A stretch of 64,000 nucleotides of DNA. Source: Erwinia tracheiphila. GTDB lineage: Bacteria > Pseudomonadota > Gammaproteobacteria > Enterobacterales > Enterobacteriaceae. This document shows, piece after piece, positions 27,885 through 39,058 of the stretch. The stretch spans positions 806,001-870,000 of the forward strand of contig NZ_CP089932.1 of assembly GCF_021365465.1 (NCBI RefSeq), read 5' to 3'. How positions within the stretch are numbered: the first letter of the stretch is position 1; every line of letters begins with the position of its first letter. A program made the position numbers and the translations under genes. A model generated the notes under the pieces. It did no database searches, was not told the DNA's origin, and saw only the letters and a program-made list of their open reading frames with translations.

Positions 27885-28067
27885 ATGTTACATCCAAAGC
27901 GCAAAGCATACGTGTTCAGCAAGTCTGCGTCACGACCTACAATTCCTTGTAATTAATTTTCGTTGAATTTTAATTCATACCATTCCATTTAATAGGCAAT
28001 TATTTTAATGATTCAGGCAATGTGCTGTAATATTGAATTATTAGCACTAATTACATGATTAGAAATA

Positions 28068-28664
28068 TTATTTGCTTCTTTTTTTCCATATTTTAGATTC
28101 CTGCCTGCGCCACAGTCGCTGGATATTGTCGTGATGACGCAGTAATACCAGGCAAGAGAGCATGGCAACGGGAAAGGTGAATTGGGGTTTAAACCACCAG
28201 ACATAAAAGGGGGCAATCAGCGCACTTATAATCGCGCCGAGTGAAGAGTAGCCGCTCAATAACACGGTCAGCAGCCAGGTTCCGGTCATTAAGCCGGTCA
28301 AATCCCAGCCTATTGGTGCGATTGCACCAAATGCGGTAGCCACACCTTTACCGCCTTTGAAACGAAAAAATACCGGGTAAATATGGCCCAGACAAGCCGC
28401 AATTGCAGCCAGACCAAGATAAAAGGGGCTGAGGCCATAGTGATAAGCCAGCCAGACGGGAACCATACCTTTGAGAATATCAAAAACCAGCACCATCAGC
28501 GCTGGCAGTTTACCACCGATGCGTAACACGTTTGTTGCACCAGGATTGCCAGAACCTTGCTGGCGAGGATCTGGTAATCTGAATAGTCTGCACACCAGAA
28601 TAGCGCTCGAAACAGAGCCACAAAGATAGGCGAAAACAATCATACCAGGCGCGAATACACTCAT
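28068..28664 (-). CDS. plsY: Acyl-phosphate glycerol-3-phosphate acyltransferase PlsY
   Basis: 198 residues from ATG 28664; a longer frame to 28838 overlaps the divergent folB leader and is not supported. Five or so membrane helices; motifs [11 protein letters not shown] and [13 protein letters not shown] are the PlsY signatures for phosphate and glycerol-3-phosphate binding. It makes lysophosphatidic acid in the inner membrane, the first acylation of phospholipid synthesis; plsC at 57.8 kb does the second. Divergent from folB as in E. coli. Confidence 0.95.
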   Translation of the reverse strand: MSVFAPGMIVFAYLCGSVSSAILVCRLFRLPDPRQQGSGNPGATNVLRIGGKLPALMVLVFDILKGMVPVWLAYHYGLSPFYLGLAAIAACLGHIYPVFFRFKGGKGVATAFGAIAPIGWDLTGLMTGTWLLTVLLSGYSSLGAIISALIAPFYVWWFKPQFTFPVAMLSCLVLLRHHDNIQRLWRRQESKIWKKRSK

Positions 28665-28772
28665 AGCATCGTTCCGTCTTGCTGGGGTCGTGTTGAACTG
28701 ATCATCTGTGGATGATACGCATAAACGACTGGAAGTGGTATCCGGCAACCGACAAAAACAGAGAGAGACATC

Positions 28773-29132
28773 ATGGATATCGTATTTATTGAGCAACTTT
28801 CCGTCATCACCACGATTGGCGTCTATGACTGGGAACAAACTATTCAGCAGAGGCTGGTGTTCGATGTCGAAATGGCCTGGGACAACCGAGAGGCTGCTGC
28901 CAGTGATAATGTTAAAGATTGCCTCAGCTATGCTGACGTGTCAGAAACTATAGTTAACCACGTAGCGAGTGGGCGTTTTGCTCTGGTGGAAAGGGTTGCA
29001 GAAGAAGTTGCCAGTCTTTTAATTGCTCGATTCAACACACCCTGGGTGCGCATTAAACTCAGTAAACCCGGTGCTATCGCGCAGGCAGTTCAGGTTGGTG
29101 TTGTGATTGAGCGCGGGACTAATCCGAAATAA
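28773..29132 (+). CDS. folB: Dihydroneopterin aldolase FolB
   Basis: 119 residues of the tunnelling fold: [16 protein letters not shown] at the N-terminus, with the substrate Glu in [12 protein letters not shown] and the catalytic Lys in RIKLSKPGA. It converts dihydroneopterin to hydroxymethyl-dihydropterin in folate synthesis. It is followed by a terminator and then uppP, the usual enterobacterial order. Confidence 0.96.
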   Translation: MDIVFIEQLSVITTIGVYDWEQTIQQRLVFDVEMAWDNREAAASDNVKDCLSYADVSETIVNHVASGRFALVERVAEEVASLLIARFNTPWVRIKLSKPGAIAQAVQVGVVIERGTNPK

Positions 29133-29217
29133 ACTCAGAATGATTGCCATCACACTGAAAGCGAACGACATTATGAACTGTTTTAAGGTTGGCCTAACCT
29201 AGGGCTGACACCATTTC

Positions 29218-29245
29218 GGCGGTGGCGGACAGCGACCGCCTTTTT
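29218..29245 (+). terminator. folB terminator
   Basis: GGCGGT (29218-29223) pairs with ACCGCC (29235-29240), with an alternative GGCGG/CCGCC inside, followed by five T. It lies between folB and uppP. Confidence 0.75.
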
Positions 29246-29274
29246 ACTGTCTTTTGAGCGGATAGGGGTATTAG

Positions 29275-30099
29275 ATGGCAGATCTACATCAGCTGTGGGT
29301 GGCAGCGATACTGGGCATTGTTGAAGGATTAACAGAGTTTCTGCCTGTCTCTTCCACCGGGCATATGATTCTCGTTGGTCATTTGCTGGGATTTGAAGGA
29401 GACAAGGCAGACACCTTTGAGGTCGTTATTCAGCTGGGCTCCATACTGGCCGTAGTGGTGATGTTCTGGCGTCGCCTTTTTGGACTGATTGGTATTCACT
29501 TTGGCAAGGTGCCGCATGAGGGAACGGGGAAAGGGTACCTGACCTTAATCCATCTCCTTTTGGGAATGGTGCCGGCGGTGGTTCTTGGATTAGTTTTGCA
29601 CGATAAAATCAAATCATTATTCAATCCGGTCAACGTGATGTATGCGTTGGTAGTGGGGGGGATCTTGCTGCTGGTAGCAGAGTTTCTCAAGCCGAAGAAA
29701 CCCAAAGCTGTCGGTATTGATGATATCAGCTATCGCCAGGCATTTGTGATCGGCTGTTTCCAGTGTCTGGCCTTATGGCCGGGTTTCTCGCGCTCCGGGG
29801 CTACCATCTCCGGCGGGATGCTGATAGGCGTCAGTCGCTATGCCGCGTCAGAGTTCTCTTTTATTCTGGCGGTGCCGATGATGCTGGGCGCGACCATTCT
29901 CGATCTGTACAAGAGCAGGGACTTTCTGAGACTGGCGGATTTCCCAATGTTTGCCGTGGGCTTTATCACCGCTTTTATCGTTGCGTTAATAGCCATTAAA
30001 GTTTTCCTGAAACTAATCCAGAACATCTCGTTTGTGCCATTCGCCATCTATCGCTTTATCGTGGCAATTGCGGTCTGGTTCCTCTTCGTTCAGGTGTGA
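29275..30099 (+). CDS. uppP: Undecaprenyl-diphosphatase UppP (BacA)
   Basis: 274 residues, highly hydrophobic. The two signature motifs are [14 protein letters not shown] near residue 18 and [12 protein letters not shown] near 170; they form the active site facing the periplasm. The enzyme recycles undecaprenyl pyrophosphate to the lipid carrier used for peptidoglycan and O-antigen; overexpression gives bacitracin resistance. Converges on cca across a shared terminator. Intact. Confidence 0.97.
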   Translation: MADLHQLWVAAILGIVEGLTEFLPVSSTGHMILVGHLLGFEGDKADTFEVVIQLGSILAVVVMFWRRLFGLIGIHFGKVPHEGTGKGYLTLIHLLLGMVPAVVLGLVLHDKIKSLFNPVNVMYALVVGGILLLVAEFLKPKKPKAVGIDDISYRQAFVIGCFQCLALWPGFSRSGATISGGMLIGVSRYAASEFSFILAVPMMLGATILDLYKSRDFLRLADFPMFAVGFITAFIVALIAIKVFLKLIQNISFVPFAIYRFIVAIAVWFLFVQV

Positions 30100-30107
30100 C
30101 AAACTGT

Positions 30108-30126
30108 GCCGGACGTTCAGTCCGGC
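30108..30126. terminator. Bidirectional terminator between uppP and cca
   Basis: GCCGGAC (30108-30114) pairs with GTCCGGC (30120-30126) around a 5-nt loop; the cca stop codon lies inside the hairpin. TTTAT follows on the right. It serves both convergent genes. Confidence 0.75.
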
Positions 30127-31361
30127 TTTATCAATAAAGGATGACTGTTTTGCCACTGCCCCAGCGCCACAATGCGCCTTCGGGTTAATTCTTTGCGCAC
30201 ATCCACGCCTTTAAACCCTTCGGCAACGACATCTTTCGTGGGAATAGCCTGAACCAGCGCAAAAGCTTCGCGCAGGTAGTTCCCCTGTGGATACGCATTA
30301 TGCTCGAATCCGCTACGTCCACGGGCATCAGCCTCGCTGGTCAGGGCCATTTGTTCAACCCGGTGCGGCTTTCGCCAGGCATCAATACGGTCAAACAGCC
30401 TGATAAGCGTCTCAGGACTTTGCCGCTCAATAACATGAATGACATCATGAAACTCAGTAACAAGCAGCGCTAAATCCCGCAACGCGTTAGGAACACGCAG
30501 CCGTTGACACACTTTTTCCACCAGCGGGACGCCTGCCAGCCCATGACCATGATGACTGGGCCATTTTTCCTGAGGTGTAAGTGCTTTGCCGACATCATGG
30601 AAAAGGGTGGCGAAGCGGATGGCGACGTCATCACTTAGCCGTGCAGCTATCACCAGGGTCATCAGCGTATGCACACCAGTATCAATTTCAGGATGCCATT
30701 TTGCGGGGGCCGGGACACCATAAAGATTATCCAGCTCCGGGAAAAGTACCGCTAACGCACCACAATCGCGCAGTACCTGAAAATAAACGTCAGGATGTTG
30801 GCTTTCCAGTGCCTTTTCTGTCTCCTTCCACACCCGTTCAGGCGCTAACGCATTTAGTTCTCCCCCTTTCGTCATAGCACGCATTAATGCCAGCGTTTCA
30901 TCCGCAATGGTAAAGCCAAGGTGAGCGAAGCGCGCTGCAAAACGGGCTACGCGTAGTACGCGAAGGGGATCTTCGTCAAAGGCTGGTGAGACATGCCTTA
31001 ACTGACGCCGTGTTAAATCATGACGCCCACCATAAGGATCGTAATATTGGCCTTGCTGATCCTGAGCAATAGCATTAATAGTCAGGTCACGGCGTTGTAA
31101 ATCCTGCTCAAGAGTCACATCGGGAGCGGAATAGCAGACAAAGCCGGTGTAGCCAATACCATTCTTGCGTTCAGTACGGGCCAGTGCATATTCTTGCTGT
31201 GTCCGGGGGTGTAAGAACACCGGGAAATCCCGCCCCACTTGTTGATACCCCAAGTCAAGCATTTCCTGCGGTGATGAGCCAACTACCATCCAGTCTTTAT
31301 CTTTAACTGGCAAATTCAACAGGGCATCGCGTACAGCGCCTCCAACAAGATAAATCTTCAC
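30117..31361 (-). CDS. cca: tRNA nucleotidyltransferase / 2'3'-cyclic phosphodiesterase Cca
   Basis: 414 residues. The N-terminal nucleotidyltransferase domain has [10 protein letters not shown], the acidic pair in [10 protein letters not shown] and [11 protein letters not shown]; the C-terminal HD domain ([14 protein letters not shown]) gives the phosphatase and phosphodiesterase activities known for the gammaproteobacterial enzyme. It adds or repairs the CCA end of tRNA. Lies 126 bp after ygiM on the same strand. Confidence 0.97.
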   Translation of the reverse strand: MKIYLVGGAVRDALLNLPVKDKDWMVVGSSPQEMLDLGYQQVGRDFPVFLHPRTQQEYALARTERKNGIGYTGFVCYSAPDVTLEQDLQRRDLTINAIAQDQQGQYYDPYGGRHDLTRRQLRHVSPAFDEDPLRVLRVARFAARFAHLGFTIADETLALMRAMTKGGELNALAPERVWKETEKALESQHPDVYFQVLRDCGALAVLFPELDNLYGVPAPAKWHPEIDTGVHTLMTLVIAARLSDDVAIRFATLFHDVGKALTPQEKWPSHHGHGLAGVPLVEKVCQRLRVPNALRDLALLVTEFHDVIHVIERQSPETLIRLFDRIDAWRKPHRVEQMALTSEADARGRSGFEHNAYPQGNYLREAFALVQAIPTKDVVAEGFKGVDVRKELTRRRIVALGQWQNSHPLLIKPD

Positions 31362-31487
31362 TACTGTACTCCTGGCTGGTTAGTGAAGACATCATACGCG
31401 AAGTGTTAAGGCAGTTACATTGTTGCCAGAGCGGTAAGAGGTCGGACGCAGCGCGAGAAATGTCTGTTCGGGATAAAAACGCAGAAC

Positions 31488-32108
31488 TCAATTCATCCAG
31501 CGGTCTTTCTTTTTACGACTTGGAATCATATGAGGTAAAAACAGACCTAATAACAGACCGACTCCAGCCACACCGCCTCCGTACATAAACCACTGCATAA
31601 TAATGGTGCGTTGTTTGTCATCCAGCTGAACATTGGCCGCGCTGACTTTTTTCTGCGCCACAATCAGCTCATTTTTCAGCTTCTGATTCTCGTTTTTGAG
31701 GCTGTTAATGGCGCTGTCACTGCCCGCCACTTTTTTTTGCATTTCAGCGGTACGCTGGTTCCATCTGGTGTCGATGTTGGCCATCTTATCGGTGAGATCT
31801 TTAACCTGCTGCTCCAGCTGAGGTACGCGGGTGCGAATACTCGGCTGCTGGCTTAACTGCGTCTGGGGGATCCAGGTGGTTCGGCCATTTGCATCACGGA
31901 TTTGTGCATAGTGGCTGCTGTCGTCAGTTTGCAATAACGTTACCTCTTCACCTGCATTAAGAGTGCCAACCAGACGATAAGTGTCGCCAGGGCCGCTGCG
32001 CACCCAGGTTGAAAGTTCGTCAGAAATATAGCGTTTTTCTTCGGCATGGACAGATGCGGCAACGCTGAAAGTCAGAAAAGTGAGGCCAAGAAGATGCGTT
32101 TTTTTCAT
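31488..32108 (-). CDS. ygiM: SH3-domain membrane protein YgiM (TIGR04211)
   Basis: 206 residues from ATG 32108. Signal peptide MKKTHLLGLTFLTFSVAASVHA, then a bacterial SH3 domain (STWVRSGPGDTYRLVGTLNAG), a coiled coil (about 95-165), one transmembrane helix (YGGGVAGVGLLLGLFLPHM) and a basic cytoplasmic tail. The likely topology is a periplasmic SH3 domain anchored in the inner membrane. Its role is not well defined. Upstream frame extension to 32261 is not supported. Confidence 0.9.
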   Translation of the reverse strand: MKKTHLLGLTFLTFSVAASVHAEEKRYISDELSTWVRSGPGDTYRLVGTLNAGEEVTLLQTDDSSHYAQIRDANGRTTWIPQTQLSQQPSIRTRVPQLEQQVKDLTDKMANIDTRWNQRTAEMQKKVAGSDSAINSLKNENQKLKNELIVAQKKVSAANVQLDDKQRTIIMQWFMYGGGVAGVGLLLGLFLPHMIPSRKKKDRWMN

Positions 32109-32315
32109 TCGATGTCTTTTACGTGAGTTCTGAAGAAAAGTTAATGGTACAGTCTGGAGTTGGTACGCACAAACCTGAATGAGAACAGTCCTGGTCTCCG
32201 TTTGCGGCAAAACACCACGCAAAGTGCTGTGAAAGTCAGGACAGCCAGAGCATTTCTGCATTACTCTTCACGTGATAACGTAATTACTGTGCCGGTAACC
32301 AATTGATAGAAAAAT

Positions 32316-33620
32316 ATGACCATCGAAATTGAATTAAAGTTCATTGTGACACCTGAGGGCGCTCAAAAACTCCCTGAACTGCTGCTTAAATGGCCGCATC
32401 AGCACAGTGAGGGACAAAAGCTAACCAATATCTATTACGAAACGGCTGATGGTCAGCTGCGTAAAGGGGATATGGGATTGCGTATCCGCGGTTTTGGCGA
32501 CAGGTATGAAATGACGTTGAAAACAGCGGGGCAAGCAGTCGGTGGCCTGCATCAGCGGCCTGAATATAACGTAATGCTAAATAAACACGAGCTGGATATC
32601 ACCCAATTTCCCCCGGAAATCTGGCCGAAAGGCTGCGATTTAGTTGCGCTTCAGCAGAAGCTAAAGCCCTTGTTCAGCACCCACTTTGTTCGTGAAAAGT
32701 GGGTGGTTACTTACCTGAGTAGCGAGATCGAAGTTGCTTTTGACAGGGGGGATGTCAAGGCGGGAGAGCTGAGTGAAACGATTAATGAGATCGAACTTGA
32801 GCTTAAAAATGGCCAACGAGATGAATTGCTTGCTTTTGCAAGTGAGTTGACCGCGATGGGCGGGTTGAGGCTGGGGAGCCTGAGTAAGGCGGCAAGAGGC
32901 TATGCACTGGCAAAAGGTAACCCTCCGCGTGAGCTGCGGCCCGTCCCGATAATGAAAACAGAGCTAAAAACCACGGTTGAGCAAGGTATGTGTGCTGCTT
33001 TTATACTGGGCCTCAACCAGTGGCAGTACCATGAGGAACTTTGGCTCCGCGGTAATCCGGCTGCGCGGGTTGAAATTCAACGGGCACTTGAAACGATACG
33101 TCAGGCTTTTTCACTGTTTGGCTCACTGGTGCCACGCAAGGCCAGTGGTGAGCTTCGTCAGCTATTATCAACGTTAGAACAGCAGTTTCAGGAGAAAAAC
33201 TTATCAGCGGAGGCGCTGTGTTACAGCTCGCTTAGTCTGAAAGCTCAGTTAGCGCTTACTTACTGGCTGGTCTCCGAACGCTGGCGTAGTTTTATTGATG
33301 CTAAAGCAGATGCCCGCTTACAGGGGTCGTTCAAGCGCTTCAGCGACATTATGCTGGGCCGCGTCTCTGCCGATCTAAAGGAAACCTTTGCACAGGTTCA
33401 GCAGCTCAATGAATATCAGGACAAGCTAACCCGTTTGCACCGTCAGCTGCTGGCCGCACATTTACTGGCAGGTGCATATGACAGTGATGCCGTCGCTATC
33501 TGGATTGATAACTGGCAGCAGTTGGCTCAGGCCATTGAATCTGGTCAGCACAACTTGCTGGAAAGTCAATGCCGTCAGGTTATCAGACAATCCGTCTTCT
33601 GGAGGAACGGAAATATTTGA
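32316..33620 (+). CDS. ygiF: Inorganic triphosphatase YgiF (CYTH-CHAD)
   Basis: 434 residues. The CYTH domain starts with the ExExK signature (EIELK at residues 4-8) and forms the triphosphate tunnel; the C-terminal half is a CHAD domain (helical, His/Arg-rich, with LHRQLLAAH near the end) that binds polyphosphate. The E. coli homologue hydrolyses inorganic triphosphate. It lies 50 nt upstream of glnE and is probably co-transcribed with it. Intact. Confidence 0.94.
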   Translation: MTIEIELKFIVTPEGAQKLPELLLKWPHQHSEGQKLTNIYYETADGQLRKGDMGLRIRGFGDRYEMTLKTAGQAVGGLHQRPEYNVMLNKHELDITQFPPEIWPKGCDLVALQQKLKPLFSTHFVREKWVVTYLSSEIEVAFDRGDVKAGELSETINEIELELKNGQRDELLAFASELTAMGGLRLGSLSKAARGYALAKGNPPRELRPVPIMKTELKTTVEQGMCAAFILGLNQWQYHEELWLRGNPAARVEIQRALETIRQAFSLFGSLVPRKASGELRQLLSTLEQQFQEKNLSAEALCYSSLSLKAQLALTYWLVSERWRSFIDAKADARLQGSFKRFSDIMLGRVSADLKETFAQVQQLNEYQDKLTRLHRQLLAAHLLAGAYDSDAVAIWIDNWQQLAQAIESGQHNLLESQCRQVIRQSVFWRNGNI

Positions 33621-33670
33621 ACCTGTCTTTAACAAGCTGCAGGTTAAAACCACGACTTCAGGGGGCTTGT

Positions 33671-36523
33671 ATGTTGCCATCACCTTCACCAACACTGCCT
33701 GCATTGTTATCAGCGCAGGTTTTGCTTTTTTCCACTGGGTCAGCGCCGCTCAACACTATTGAAGAGGCCGTACTGGCTTTCAGTGATTTTATCAGCGAGA
33801 ACCTGAACCGACATCCAGAGTGGTTGAGTTTACTACGGGAAAACCCGCCGGAGGCGGATGAATGGCAGCATTATGCCGCGTGGCTGGATGCGCAACTGAC
33901 ACTGGTCGGTGATGAACATGAGTTTATGCGTCAGCTGCGGTTATTTCGTCGTCATATGCTGACCCGTATTGCGTGGATGCAAACACTGGCTACCAGCAGC
34001 ACGGAGGCATCGTTACAGCAACTGAGCGTGCTGGCTGAGACACTGATTGTCGCCGCAAAAGACTGGTTATGGCAGGCATGCTGTCGGGAGTTTGGCACGC
34101 CGGTTAATGCCGCGGGTGAAGCACAGCCGCTCCTTATCCTTGGCATGGGTAAGCTGGGCGGCGGTGAGCTGAATTTTTCGTCTGATATCGACCTGATTTT
34201 CACCTGGCCTGAAAACGGCGTGACCCGTGGAGGGCGTCGTGAGCTGGATAACGCGCAATTTTTTACCCGTCTGGGACAACGTCTGATTAAAGTCCTCGAT
34301 CAGCCCACTGTTGATGGTTTTGTTTATCGCGTAGATATGCGCCTGCGGCCTTTCGGTGATAGCGGTCCTTTGGTGTTGAGTTTCGCCGCACTGGAAGACT
34401 ATTACCAGGAGCAGGGACGCGACTGGGAACGTTATGCGATGGTGAAAGCACGATTAATGGGCAATACGGACGATCGCTGGAGTCAGGAGTTGCAGCAGAT
34501 GTTGCGTCCGTTTGTTTATCGCCGCTACATTGATTTCAGTGTGATCCAGTCGTTACGTAATATGAAAGGTATGATCGCACGCGAAGTCAGGCGACGTGGC
34601 CTTATTGATAATATCAAGCTGGGTGCGGGCGGCATTCGTGAAATCGAGTTTATCGTGCAGGTTTTCCAGCTTATCCGGGGGGGGCGTGAGCGCAGTCTGC
34701 AACAGCGCTCACTTTTGACTGCTTTACAGGCGATTGAAGAACTGGGCCTGCTCTCTCCTGAGCAGGTTTTCCGGCTCACCGAGGCCTGGCTTTTTCTGCG
34801 GCGGTTGGAAAATCTGATACAAAGCATTAACGATGAACAAACTCAGGCGCTGCCGACTGACGCCCTGAACCGTGAGCGCCTGGCCTGGGCAATGGCTTTA
34901 TCGTCATGGGACGAACTGCATCAGCAGTTGCAGCAACATACGATGGCTGTTCGCGTTATTTTTAACGAGTTAATTGGTGATGACAGCCCGGATACCATTG
35001 AGAACCAGGCTAACAGTGAATTTGCGGCATTGTGGCACGACCACATGGATGAATCGGAGCTGGCCTCACTAACACCAGCGTTAAACATGGAAGTACGTAA
35101 ACGCTTACTTCAGGTTGTAACCGCGTTCCACCATGATGTTGATAAACGCACGATTGGCCCACGAGGTCGCCATGCGCTGGATCAGCTGATGCCTCGCCTG
35201 CTGTGTGAAATTTGGTCATGCGAAAACGCGGATATCATTCTGAACCGACTGACACCACTGTTGCTGGGTATTGTCACGCGTACAACGTATCTGGAGCTGT
35301 TAACTGAATATCACGGTGCGTTAAAGCATCTGATTCGTTTATGTGCAGCTTCGCCAATGGTTGCCAGCCAAATGGCACGACACCCTTTATTACTCGATGA
35401 ATTACTCGATCCCGCAACCCTGTATCAGCCGACGGCGACAGATGCTTATGGTGATGAGTTGCGACAGTATTTGCTGCGTATTCCTGAAGGCGATGAAGAA
35501 CAGCAGCTGGAGGCACTGCGACAATTTAAGCAGTCGCAGCACCTGCGTATTGCTGCAGCGGACATAGCGGGAACATTGTCGGTAATGAAAGTGAGCGATC
35601 ACCTGACATGGTTGGCTGAAGCGATGATCGAACAGGTTGTGCAGCAGGCCTGGCAGATGATGATTCAACGCTATGGGCGCCCCGTTCACCTTGAGGACGA
35701 TCGGGCGAGTGGCTTTGCGGTGATTGGTTACGGTAAATTGGGTGGCTGGGAATTGAGCTACAGCTCTGACCTCGATCTGGTGTTTTTACATGACTGTCCC
35801 GCTGACGCCATGACGGCAGGTGAACGCAGCATTGATGGCAGACAGTTCTATCTTCGGCTGGCTCAACGTGTGATGCACCTGTTTAGTACGCGGACCTCGT
35901 CTGGCATTCTTTATGACGTTGATGCCCGCCTTCGCCCTTCCGGTGCCGCTGGAATGTTGGTCAGCACGTTCGAGGCTTTCGAAGATTACCAACGAAATGA
36001 GGCCTGGACATGGGAACATCAGGCGCTGGTGCGTGCGCGTATCGTCTTTGGTGATAAGGTTCAGGGCCAAAAATTTGATCAAATTCGTCGTGCCATCTTG
36101 TGTCTGCCGCGCGACGAGCAGGCGTTAAAAAAGTCAGTTCGGGAGATGAGGCAGAAAATGCGAACTCATTTCAGCAGCAAGCACAAAGATCGCTGGGACA
36201 TTAAGGCCGATCGCGGGGGTATTACTGATATTGAATTCATTACGCAATATCTGGTCTTACGCTATGCCCGGCAGGAACCGGGACTGACCTGCTGGTCTGA
36301 TAACGTGCGTATTCTGGCGCTAATGGCTGAAAGCGGCCGAATCGATAAAAATGAGGCACAGGCGCTGACACAGGCCTGGGTCACATTACGTGATGAAACG
36401 CACCGCCTTGCTCTTCAGGAACAGGCACGTCAGGTGCCTTCAGACTGGTTTAGTGAGGAAAAATCTGTGGTAAACGCCAGCTGGCAGCACTGGTTTGGGG
36501 ATGAAAAAGCAGAAACTCTTTGA
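33671..36523 (+). CDS. glnE: Bifunctional glutamine synthetase adenylyltransferase/deadenylase GlnE
   Basis: 950 residues from ATG 33671 (AGGGGG 5 nt upstream), against 946 in E. coli; an earlier frame start at 33569 lies in ygiF and is not used. Two nucleotidyltransferase domains are visible: the N-terminal deadenylase with SSDIDLIF and the C-terminal adenylylase with SSDLDLVF, joined by the helical regulatory region. It switches glutamine synthetase off and on in response to the PII state. Middle gene of ygiF-glnE-hldE. Confidence 0.96.
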   Translation: MLPSPSPTLPALLSAQVLLFSTGSAPLNTIEEAVLAFSDFISENLNRHPEWLSLLRENPPEADEWQHYAAWLDAQLTLVGDEHEFMRQLRLFRRHMLTRIAWMQTLATSSTEASLQQLSVLAETLIVAAKDWLWQACCREFGTPVNAAGEAQPLLILGMGKLGGGELNFSSDIDLIFTWPENGVTRGGRRELDNAQFFTRLGQRLIKVLDQPTVDGFVYRVDMRLRPFGDSGPLVLSFAALEDYYQEQGRDWERYAMVKARLMGNTDDRWSQELQQMLRPFVYRRYIDFSVIQSLRNMKGMIAREVRRRGLIDNIKLGAGGIREIEFIVQVFQLIRGGRERSLQQRSLLTALQAIEELGLLSPEQVFRLTEAWLFLRRLENLIQSINDEQTQALPTDALNRERLAWAMALSSWDELHQQLQQHTMAVRVIFNELIGDDSPDTIENQANSEFAALWHDHMDESELASLTPALNMEVRKRLLQVVTAFHHDVDKRTIGPRGRHALDQLMPRLLCEIWSCENADIILNRLTPLLLGIVTRTTYLELLTEYHGALKHLIRLCAASPMVASQMARHPLLLDELLDPATLYQPTATDAYGDELRQYLLRIPEGDEEQQLEALRQFKQSQHLRIAAADIAGTLSVMKVSDHLTWLAEAMIEQVVQQAWQMMIQRYGRPVHLEDDRASGFAVIGYGKLGGWELSYSSDLDLVFLHDCPADAMTAGERSIDGRQFYLRLAQRVMHLFSTRTSSGILYDVDARLRPSGAAGMLVSTFEAFEDYQRNEAWTWEHQALVRARIVFGDKVQGQKFDQIRRAILCLPRDEQALKKSVREMRQKMRTHFSSKHKDRWDIKADRGGITDIEFITQYLVLRYARQEPGLTCWSDNVRILALMAESGRIDKNEAQALTQAWVTLRDETHRLALQEQARQVPSDWFSEEKSVVNASWQHWFGDEKAETL

Positions 36524-36626
36524 TTTATATAGCACCTGTTTAGCCATGAAGGGGAAATGTTTGCACCACTCAGCTTGTGCTATCATCGCGCGCAATCTTT
36601 TTTGACACTGGTCAGGAGTATCTGGA

Positions 36627-38054
36627 ATGAAAATTACGCTGCCCGATTTTAACCGTGCAGGTGTTCTTGTGGTGGGCGATGTGATGCTGGATCGCTACTG
36701 GCACGGCCCGACCAGCCGCATTTCTCCTGAGGCACCTGTTCCGGTCGTTAAAGTAGATAACGTCGAAGAACGTCCCGGTGGTGCAGCTAACGTTGCGATG
36801 AATATCGCCTCATTGGGGGCACGATCATATCTGGTAGGGCTAACTGGCGTTGATGATGCGGCACGGGTGCTGAATGAAACACTCAGCGGCGTGAATGTTC
36901 AGTGTGATTTTGTTGCGGTAGCCACCCATCCGACCATTACTAAGCTGCGAGTTTTATCACGTAATCAACAGTTAATCCGCCTGGATTTTGAAGAGGGCTT
37001 CGAAGATGTTGATGTTGCCCCGCTGCATCAGCGTATTCGTCAGGCGCTTTCGCAGGCAGGTGCATTAGTACTGTCTGACTATGCGAAAGGCGCGCTGTCC
37101 AGCGTGTCAGATATCATTCGTATTGCCCGTGAAGCAAAGGTACCGGTACTGGTCGACCCAAAGGGAACCGATTTTGAACGCTATCGTGGCGCAACGCTTC
37201 TCACGCCAAATTTGTCTGAGTTTGAGGCGGTGGTTGGTAAGTGTAAGGATGATGCCGACCTCGTTGCGCGTGGCACCCAACTGATGCAGCAGTTCGATCT
37301 CTCTGCGTTGCTTGTTACCCGTTCAGAAAATGGCATGACATTGTTACAACCCGATAAAGAGCCATTCCATCTGCCCACGCAGGCACAGGAAGTTTACGAT
37401 GTGACTGGTGCCGGTGATACGGTTATCAGCGTTCTTGCCGCTGCACTTGCGGCGGGTAATTCGCTGGAAGAATGTTGTTTTCTGGCGAATGCGGCGGCGG
37501 GTGTGGTGGTTGGAAAGCTTGGGACATCTACAGTTTCACCAGTTGAACTGGAAAATGCTATCCGTGCCCGACCTGAATCAGGATTTGGCGTGGTGAACGA
37601 AGAACAGCTTAAAGAGGCTGTGATGCTGGCACGACGTCGTGGCGAAAAAGTGGTTATGACCAATGGCTGTTTCGATATCCTGCATGCCGGACATGTTTCC
37701 TATCTGGCAAATGCCCGTAAACTGGGCGATCGACTTATTGTTGCGGTAAACAGTGATGAGTCCACCAAACGACTAAAAGGCGAAAGTCGTCCGGTTAACC
37801 TGCTGGTCAATAGAATGATTGTGTTGGGCGCGCTGGAAGCTGTGGACTGGGTGGTGTCCTTTGCTGAAGATACGCCACAGCGGCTGATTGCGGATATCCT
37901 GCCAGACCTGCTGGTTAAAGGGGGAGACTATAAGCCGGAAGATATCGCGGGGAGTAAAGAAGTGTGGGCTAACGGAGGTGAGGTTCGGGTGCTGAATTTT
38001 GAAGATGGCATTTCAACAACGAATATCATCAAAGTGATCAAAGCAAAAAGCTGA
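36627..38054 (+). CDS. hldE: Bifunctional heptose-7-phosphate kinase / heptose-1-phosphate adenylyltransferase HldE
   Basis: 475 residues. Residues 1 to ~318 are a PfkB-type kinase ([17 protein letters not shown]; catalytic [10 protein letters not shown]); residues ~340-475 are a cytidylyltransferase-type domain with the nucleotide motif [16 protein letters not shown]. It makes ADP-heptose for the lipopolysaccharide core. CAGGAG precedes the ATG and TATCAT about 40 bp upstream could be a -10 element. Intact. Confidence 0.97.
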   Translation: MKITLPDFNRAGVLVVGDVMLDRYWHGPTSRISPEAPVPVVKVDNVEERPGGAANVAMNIASLGARSYLVGLTGVDDAARVLNETLSGVNVQCDFVAVATHPTITKLRVLSRNQQLIRLDFEEGFEDVDVAPLHQRIRQALSQAGALVLSDYAKGALSSVSDIIRIAREAKVPVLVDPKGTDFERYRGATLLTPNLSEFEAVVGKCKDDADLVARGTQLMQQFDLSALLVTRSENGMTLLQPDKEPFHLPTQAQEVYDVTGAGDTVISVLAAALAAGNSLEECCFLANAAAGVVVGKLGTSTVSPVELENAIRARPESGFGVVNEEQLKEAVMLARRRGEKVVMTNGCFDILHAGHVSYLANARKLGDRLIVAVNSDESTKRLKGESRPVNLLVNRMIVLGALEAVDWVVSFAEDTPQRLIADILPDLLVKGGDYKPEDIAGSKEVWANGGEVRVLNFEDGISTTNIIKVIKAKS

Positions 38055-38094
38055 CCAGGAAATTAAAAGACGAAAACTTTCGCACTTTATGAAC

Positions 38095-38274
38095 AAATTA
38101 AAACCACGTCCACAGAACGTTCTTATCGACGTGATATTACCTTTAGTTCATGGCACAGACGTGAAGATTGGCAGAACGCCTTTAGGTTCCGGGTACAATA
38201 TGAGTGCACAGGGCGTGGATTTAATTGCTTAAATTAAAACCACGCCCTGTGGATGTGGTTATCGACGCGGATTG
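38095..38274. repeat. Repeat pair with a long hairpin downstream of hldE
   Basis: AAATTAAAACCACG … TTATCGACG occurs at 38095-38131 and again at 38231-38267, 136 bp apart. The second copy forms a near-perfect hairpin with sequence to its left: CACAGGGCGTGG (38207-38218) pairs with CCACGCCCTGTG (38240-38251), extended by TTTAATT/AATTAAA around a 5-nt loop. There is no U-tract, so it is not a standard terminator. The 338-bp gap has no gene; E. coli has glgS and others in this interval. Confidence 0.65.
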
Positions 38275-38340
38275 ATTATGCAGACGTGAGAAAGGGCGAA
38301 TGGTAATGGTTTCGCGTTAAGGCCCTGTGTTAACCACTGA

Positions 38341-38370
38341 AAAGGCCACCTTCTGTGAAGGCAGCTTTTT
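38341..38370. terminator. Bidirectional terminator between hldE and ubiK
   Basis: A stem around CCTTC-TGT-GAAGG extends to AAAGGC/GCTTTTT, with T-rich tails in both directions. It separates the convergent hldE and ubiK transcripts. Confidence 0.7.
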
Positions 38371-38392
38371 GTTAAGGATAGTTTACTGGCTG

Positions 38393-38656
38393 CTATTCTT
38401 CTGAAGTGGTGGCAGCAGCGCTTTTTTCCAGTGCGGCGAGACGCTGTTCCAGGGCAGCCAGTTTTTCGCGAGTGCGCAGCAATACCTGTGCTTGCACATC
38501 AAATTCTTCACGATTCACCAGATCCAGTCGTGATAACTGTGATTGCAAAGCCTGACGAATTTTGTTTTCAACGTCGTCACTCAACTCGCGTATCCCTTTT
38601 GGCATAGCGTTATGCACCTGACGGGCAAGTTGTTCAATTTTTTTCGGGTCTATCAT
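38393..38656 (-). CDS. ubiK: Ubiquinone biosynthesis accessory factor UbiK (YqiC)
   Basis: 87 residues from ATG 38656 with AGGAAG upstream; the longer frame to 38758 lacks support. Starts [19 protein letters not shown] and ends in a coiled coil ([20 protein letters not shown]), the BMFP/UbiK family layout. UbiK binds UbiJ and helps deliver lipid-bound intermediates of ubiquinone synthesis. Divergent from ribB as in E. coli. Confidence 0.93.
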   Translation of the reverse strand: MIDPKKIEQLARQVHNAMPKGIRELSDDVENKIRQALQSQLSRLDLVNREEFDVQAQVLLRTREKLAALEQRLAALEKSAAATTSEE

Positions 38657-38805
38657 GGCAGCTTCCTGGTAGCAGCAAAGGTTTTCTAATTGTAATGCCA
38701 TAACTGCAAAGGACAAATCTGAAAACAGCAAAGCCAGAGCATGGTTAACATATCGCACATTTTGTTCGTTGCCCTGTCTTTTTTTCGGCGCTATAGTGGA
38801 CAGGC

Positions 38806-38954
38806 TTATTCTCAGGGCGGGGTGAAATTCCCCACCGGCGGTAAATCAGCTTTGCTGAAAGCCCGCGAGCGCTTCGGACCTTCTGGTCCGAAGGTCAGCA
38901 GATCCGGTGTAATTCCGGGGCCGACGGTTAGAGTCCGGATGGGAGAGAATAACG
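38806..38954 (+). promoter_or_regulatory. FMN riboswitch (RFN element) of ribB
   Basis: The conserved core is present: P1 TTATTCTC (38807-38814) with GAGAATAA (38945-38952), the CAGGGCGGGGTGAAATTCCCC start, a variable arm with CGGACCTTCTGGTCCG, CCGACGGTTAGAGTCCGGATG near the end. It senses FMN and turns ribB expression down. The 3' P1 strand can also pair as AATAACG (38948-38954) with CGTTATT (38981-38987), which is followed by a T-run, so alternative folds couple binding to termination or translation. Confidence 0.95.
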
Positions 38955-39058
38955 AATAAAGTCGGTTTAGTCCGCCTCGCCGTTATTTTTTGTCTGCATG
39001 ACACTCCTAAGCTCGCCCTGATTCTGGTAACCCATACACTTTACAAGGTCTAATTACC

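Larger units (their letters stand above)
27172..27937 (-). mobile_element. IS1-family element with 24-bp target duplication
   Basis: 766 bp with exact terminal inverted repeats GGTCGTGACGCAGA. The flanking direct repeat runs 24 bp (27148-27171 and 27938-27961), longer than the 8-14 bp usual for IS1. It carries insA and overlapping insB, both open. It lies just upstream of the ribosome site of the microcin-like gene and would separate that gene from its promoter. Confidence 0.92.
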
